Below the pieces are notes generated by a model. The model saw only the letters and a program-made list of their open reading frames with translations, ran no database searches and had not been told where the DNA came from. DNA of 9,721 nt from Balneolales bacterium (lineage in GTDB: Bacteria; Bacteroidota; Rhodothermia; Balneolales; Balneolaceae). The position numbers and the translations under genes were made by a program. The stretch lies in NCBI GenBank assembly GCA_030830725.1, contig JAURMN010000072.1, positions 1 to 9,721 of the forward strand, in the 5' to 3' direction. Shown here piece after piece: positions 6,573 to 9,721 of the stretch. Within the stretch, counting starts at the first letter, position 1. Each line of letters begins with the position of its first letter.

Positions 6573-7802
6573 ATGTACTATCAAAGAACACCTGCTCCAG
6601 ACCTTACCATTGTGGGCGCCGGCATTGTCGGCCTGGCCACTGCTTGGAAATTCCAGCAAAAATTCCCCGACGCGAAAATTACCGTTCTTGAAAAGGAAGA
6701 ACGCGTTGCGAAGCATCAAACGGGCAGTAATTCGGGGGTAATTCACTCCGGAATCTATTATAAACCGGGTAGTTTTAAGGCTAAGAATTGTGTAGACGGA
6801 CGCCACCAGCTGGTAGAATTCTGCCATCAATATGGCGTAGCCGTGGAGATTTGCGGTAAAATCATTGTCGAATCGGAACAGGATCAGATTACCCAGCCCG
6901 ATAAATTGGATCTGATTTTTGGTCGGGGTGTGGCCAACGGCATCGAGGGAATTCGCATTATCGATGCGGCCGAAATGAAGGAGATCGAGCCATTTGTAGC
7001 TGGTACTCGCGCCATTCATGTACCACCAGCCGGGATTGTCGATTTTCGTGGAATGAGCGAAAAGCTTCGTGAGCTTCTTGAAAACGCCGGAGCCACGGTG
7101 GAATTTGGCCAAAGAGTGGAGCGGATTTCAAAGAATGGAACCGGCTTGGTGGTCACGACCCAAAAAGAGGATATTCACACGGGACATCTCGTGAATTGTG
7201 CCGGATTGTATAGTGATCGTGTAGCACAGGCGGCGGGAATTGCCACACCTGTTCAAATTGTGCCGTTTCGCGGGGAGTATTATGAATTGACTTCGGAAGC
7301 GGAGCATCTGGTGAATGCGCTAATCTATCCGCTTCCCAACCCGGAATTCCCATTTTTAGGCGTTCATTTTACGAAAATGGTGCTGGGTGGTGTGGAATGC
7401 GGCCCAAATGCGGTGTTTGCATTCAAACGTGAGGGTTATAATAAGCTCGACATTGACTTTGAAGAGGCTTTGGAAACATTGCGCTTTAATGGTTTCTGGA
7501 AAATGGCATCAAAGCACTGGAAAATGGGGCTCGAGGAGATGCGTCGATCGGTTTCAAAAAAGGCGTTTGTGAAGGGTTTGCAAGGATTGATCCCGGCTGT
7601 CCGCGAGGAAGATTTACATGTCTCACCGGCGGGGGTTCGGGCAATGGCGTTGTTGCCAACTGGCGAAATCCTGGATGATTTTTACTACGAGCATGGGGAG
7701 CGACAAATCCATGTGTTGAATGCCCCAAGTCCGGCGGCAACGGCTTGTCTTTCAATCGCAGATGAAATTGTACGCCAGGCGGACGGGCATTTTGCACTGT
7801 AG
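6573..7802 (+). CDS. lhgO: L-2-hydroxyglutarate oxidase/dehydrogenase (FAD-dependent)
   Basis: Oxidises L-2-hydroxyglutarate to 2-oxoglutarate, passing electrons through FAD to oxygen or membrane quinones. From ATG 6573 it has 409 residues, near the family's usual 400-420. It belongs to the DAO (D-amino-acid oxidase-like) flavoprotein family. The N-terminal dinucleotide fold shows VGAGIVG (14-20) and the ribose-binding Glu40 in ITVLEKE. It is followed by the LhgO-type segment TGSNSGVIHSGIYYKPGS (50-67), later HLVNCAGLYSD, PFRGEYYEL, and the C-terminal flavin-closing region PSPAATACLSIADEI. The frame runs upstream to a TTG at 6510, but ATG 6573 directly precedes the conserved fold and has an A/G-rich AAAAGG about 10 nt ahead. 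In E. coli lhgO sits in a glutarate operon with csiD and gab genes; none is visible here. Its neighbour, 67 nt downstream, is a D-2-hydroxyacid-type dehydrogenase, which supports a role in 2-hydroxyglutarate clearance. Confidence 0.93.
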   Translation: MYYQRTPAPDLTIVGAGIVGLATAWKFQQKFPDAKITVLEKEERVAKHQTGSNSGVIHSGIYYKPGSFKAKNCVDGRHQLVEFCHQYGVAVEICGKIIVESEQDQITQPDKLDLIFGRGVANGIEGIRIIDAAEMKEIEPFVAGTRAIHVPPAGIVDFRGMSEKLRELLENAGATVEFGQRVERISKNGTGLVVTTQKEDIHTGHLVNCAGLYSDRVAQAAGIATPVQIVPFRGEYYELTSEAEHLVNALIYPLPNPEFPFLGVHFTKMVLGGVECGPNAVFAFKREGYNKLDIDFEEALETLRFNGFWKMASKHWKMGLEEMRRSVSKKAFVKGLQGLIPAVREEDLHVSPAGVRAMALLPTGEILDDFYYEHGERQIHVLNAPSPAATACLSIADEIVRQADGHFAL

Positions 7803-7869
7803 GTTCAACTTGTTTCAACTTGGCATACTGTCTACGATTAATATCCGGTAATCCATCCTATTTTCCTGT
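7803..7869 (+). other. Short spacer between lhgO and the FAD/Fe-S dehydrogenase gene
   Basis: 67 nt with no hairpin terminator that I can see. TTCAACTTG occurs twice in tandem, one base apart (7804-7812 and 7814-7822). A TTGGCA (7820-7825) and a TAATAT (7839-7844) resemble promoter hexamers, but the spacer between them is only 13 nt, too short for a normal sigma-70 promoter. Co-transcription from lhgO is the simpler reading. Confidence 0.3.
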
Positions 7870-9721
7870 ATGAGTACCATCCACCTCGACAAATCTGAGC
7901 TCACGCGCCGTCTCTATTCGACGGATGCCTCGATGTATGAAGAGCTTCCACAAGCGGTTGCCTTTCCCGAGTCGGAGCAGGAGTTGCAGGAATTAATGCA
8001 TCAGGCGAATGAGCAGGGCGTTTCTCTAACCGCCCGAGCTGCTGGAACAAGTCTTGCCGGGCAGACCACAGGAGGCGGGATCATTGTGGACACTTCACGC
8101 CACTTGACCAAGATTTTGGAGCTGAACCCTGATGCAAAAATTGCCCGCGTACAACCAGGCGTAATTCGTGATTCGCTCAATCGTGAGGCATCCCGTTACG
8201 GTCTGCTGTTCGGTCCGGACACCTCGACTACGAATCGCTGTATGCTCGGGGGGATGATTGGCAATAATTCCAGCGGGCTTTACTCGCTCAAATACAAAAC
8301 GACTCGTGAGCATATACTGGAGATTCGAGCGGTGCTTTCTGACGGGTCGATCGCGGATTTTCGGCCTCTAACGAGCGATGAACTTGCCCAAAAATGCACT
8401 TTAAAAACCCTCGAGGGGCAGATTTATCGCGGAATACTCGAATTACTAAACTCCCATAAAGAACAGATACTTGAGGCCTACCCCCATCCGGATCAGATCC
8501 GGCGAAATACCGGTTATGCTCTGGATCGCCTCTGCGAAATGGACCCAATCACACCCGGAGGGCGCCCTTTCAATCTGGCTGAATTACTTTGTGGCAGTGA
8601 GGGGACTCTCGCCTTAACGAGTGAAGCCGTAGTCCGATTAGTGGAAGTCCCCAAGGTGTCTATTCTACTGGTTTCCCAGTTTGAATCCTTGGAAGATTCC
8701 CTCCATGCCACAGTGGAGTTGGTGAAGCACAAGTCTTCCGCCGTGGAACTTATTGATCATATTATCATAGGCGCCACCGAGGGAAATATTGAACAGCGCG
8801 AGAACCGATTTTTTCTCAAGGGTGAGCCAAGGGCGGTGCTCTTTACTCAATTTGATGGCGATACACTCGAAGAGGCTCGCAAAAATGCCGAAAAGGCGAT
8901 GGTTGAGCTCACTAAGCAGCAGCGTGGCTACGCTCACGATCTGTTTGAAACCAGTGATGAAATTCGCCGCATTTGGGATCTCCGAAAAGCAGGTCTCGGT
9001 CTGTTGATGGGGCTCGGAGATGATGCCAAAACTCCCACATTTGCCGAAGATACTGCTGTGAGGGTGGAGGTCTTGCCTGAGTACATTGCCGAATTCAAGC
9101 AACTTTTGGCCCGCTATGACACGGAGAGTGTTTTCTACGCCCATGCGTCTGTCGGTGAACTGCATTTGCGCCCCATTTTGAACCTTGCCTCCGAAAACGA
9201 TCGCCAGATAATGGAGGAAATGGCCGTTGAAATTGCCCATCTGGTCAAGAAATATCGAGGCACCCTCTCCGGAGAACATGGCGATGGCCGCGCTCGGAGT
9301 CCGTTTATTCCGATTGTGTTAGGGGAGGATATGGTTCAGGTGTTGGAGCAGGTGAAAAAGCTCTGGGACCCGCGTTCACTCCTCAATCCTGGCAAGATTA
9401 TTGCTGCCGCCCCCATGAGAAGTGGATTGCGCAAAATGCCACTCCGTCTACCACCCCACTCGAAGGGGCATCCAGACGCTCTGGCGTCCTCAGCAACCAC
9501 AAAGACTCGAAGCGGCAATGTGCCCCCAACCGTTTACAAATGGCGCAAAGAGGGAGGTTTTGAAACCGCCATCGGGCTCTGTAATGGCGCGGGTGTCTGC
9601 CGAAAACTCGCCGAAAGTGGCGGAACTATGTGCCCCTCGTATCATGTCACCAAAGAGGAAAAAGACTCGACTCGTGGAAGGGCTAATCTGTTTCGGCAAC
9701 TCTTTTCTGGTGAAGATCCGA
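7870..9721 (+). CDS. Fused FAD-linked oxidase / Fe-S dehydrogenase (GlcD/YdiJ-type D-2-hydroxyacid dehydrogenase), 3'-truncated
   Basis: 617 codons are open to the window end, which cuts the gene; relatives run to about 950-1000 residues with a C-terminal Fe-S/CCG region. ATG 7870 is the first start after an in-frame TAA at 7849. Domains: FAD_binding_4 at about 27-165 (ARAAGTSLAGQ at 55-65, GPDTST, GGMIGNNSSG at 127-136), LCGSEGTLALTSEA (240-253), then the FAD-oxidase C-terminal domain with FAEDTAV (391-397), HASVGELH (His425, His432, likely metal and substrate site), SGEHGDG (467-473) and LLNPGKI. A polar linker (516-555) leads to an Fe-S ligand region with Cys571, Cys577 and Cys588 (CNGAGVC, then MCPSY), then STRGRAN. 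Enzymes of this type oxidise D-2-hydroxyacids (D-lactate, glycolate, D-2-hydroxyglutarate) and donate electrons to the respiratory chain. The exact substrate is not readable, but the adjacent lhgO favours D-2-hydroxyglutarate. Confidence 0.93.
   Translation, partial: MSTIHLDKSELTRRLYSTDASMYEELPQAVAFPESEQELQELMHQANEQGVSLTARAAGTSLAGQTTGGGIIVDTSRHLTKILELNPDAKIARVQPGVIRDSLNREASRYGLLFGPDTSTTNRCMLGGMIGNNSSGLYSLKYKTTREHILEIRAVLSDGSIADFRPLTSDELAQKCTLKTLEGQIYRGILELLNSHKEQILEAYPHPDQIRRNTGYALDRLCEMDPITPGGRPFNLAELLCGSEGTLALTSEAVVRLVEVPKVSILLVSQFESLEDSLHATVELVKHKSSAVELIDHIIIGATEGNIEQRENRFFLKGEPRAVLFTQFDGDTLEEARKNAEKAMVELTKQQRGYAHDLFETSDEIRRIWDLRKAGLGLLMGLGDDAKTPTFAEDTAVRVEVLPEYIAEFKQLLARYDTESVFYAHASVGELHLRPILNLASENDRQIMEEMAVEIAHLVKKYRGTLSGEHGDGRARSPFIPIVLGEDMVQVLEQVKKLWDPRSLLNPGKIIAAAPMRSGLRKMPLRLPPHSKGHPDALASSATTKTRSGNVPPTVYKWRKEGGFETAIGLCNGAGVCRKLAESGGTMCPSYHVTKEEKDSTRGRANLFRQLFSGEDP

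Noticed and set aside
6567..7112. Open frame of 181 codons on the minus strand
   Set aside because: It is antisense to the N-terminal half of lhgO, including the FAD-binding fold. It is a shadow frame without domain signals.
8665..9279. Long open frame (about 204 codons) on the minus strand
   Set aside because: It lies wholly antisense to the FAD/Fe-S dehydrogenase, whose plus-strand protein has unmistakable conserved motifs through this stretch. The minus-strand translation shows no recognisable domain.
1..9721. CRISPR array, insertion sequence, prophage, toxin-antitoxin or defence locus
   Set aside because: I see no regularly spaced repeats, transposase or integrase motifs, terminal inverted repeats with target duplications, or defence-protein domains; the genes are ordinary metabolic and transport functions.

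Overview
This is an ordinary chromosomal stretch from a free-living bacterium. It holds seven protein genes, of which the first and last are cut by the window edges, and one tRNA gene. Base composition looks close to half G+C by eye. Most start codons lack a convincing Shine-Dalgarno sequence, two exported proteins carry lipobox signal peptides, and the protein sequences read like Bacteroidota/Balneolota/Rhodothermota-type homologues. I therefore suggest a member of that broad group, possibly marine. This is an inference from style and gene content; no marker gene proves it.

Layout. Bases 3-3463 (+) hold the end of a tandem-domain universal stress protein, then a full-length P2A-type (SERCA/PacL-like) cation ATPase with an unusual acidic insert. 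Convergent to these is a minus-strand block, read right to left: a TlpA-like thioredoxin-fold lipoprotein (6492-5962), S-adenosylhomocysteine hydrolase ahcY (5862-4552, with a 99-nt leader containing small hairpins), an endonuclease/exonuclease/phosphatase-fold lipoprotein (4524-3607), and a tRNA-Arg(ACG) gene (3566-3493) just past a perfect 10-bp inverted repeat. Divergent from the block, bases 6573-7802 (+) encode an LhgO-type L-2-hydroxyglutarate oxidase. From 7870 to the window end runs the first 617 codons of a fused FAD-oxidase/Fe-S dehydrogenase of the GlcD/YdiJ (D-2-hydroxyacid) type.

How the genes may work together. The stress protein and the ATPase form a plausible co-transcribed pair for cation homeostasis under stress. 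ahcY closes the methyl cycle by removing S-adenosylhomocysteine. The lhgO and GlcD/YdiJ-like pair is the most coherent unit: the two enzymes could oxidise the L and D forms of 2-hydroxyglutarate (or a related D-2-hydroxyacid) back to 2-oxoacids and pass electrons to the respiratory chain.

I found no CRISPR array, insertion sequence, phage gene, toxin-antitoxin pair or defence system. I see no strong case for an undescribed system. The findings below are modest: the acidic insert in the ATPase, the pairing of the two hydroxyacid oxidases, the ahcY leader structures, and the inverted repeat wedged between the lipoprotein stop codon and the tRNA.
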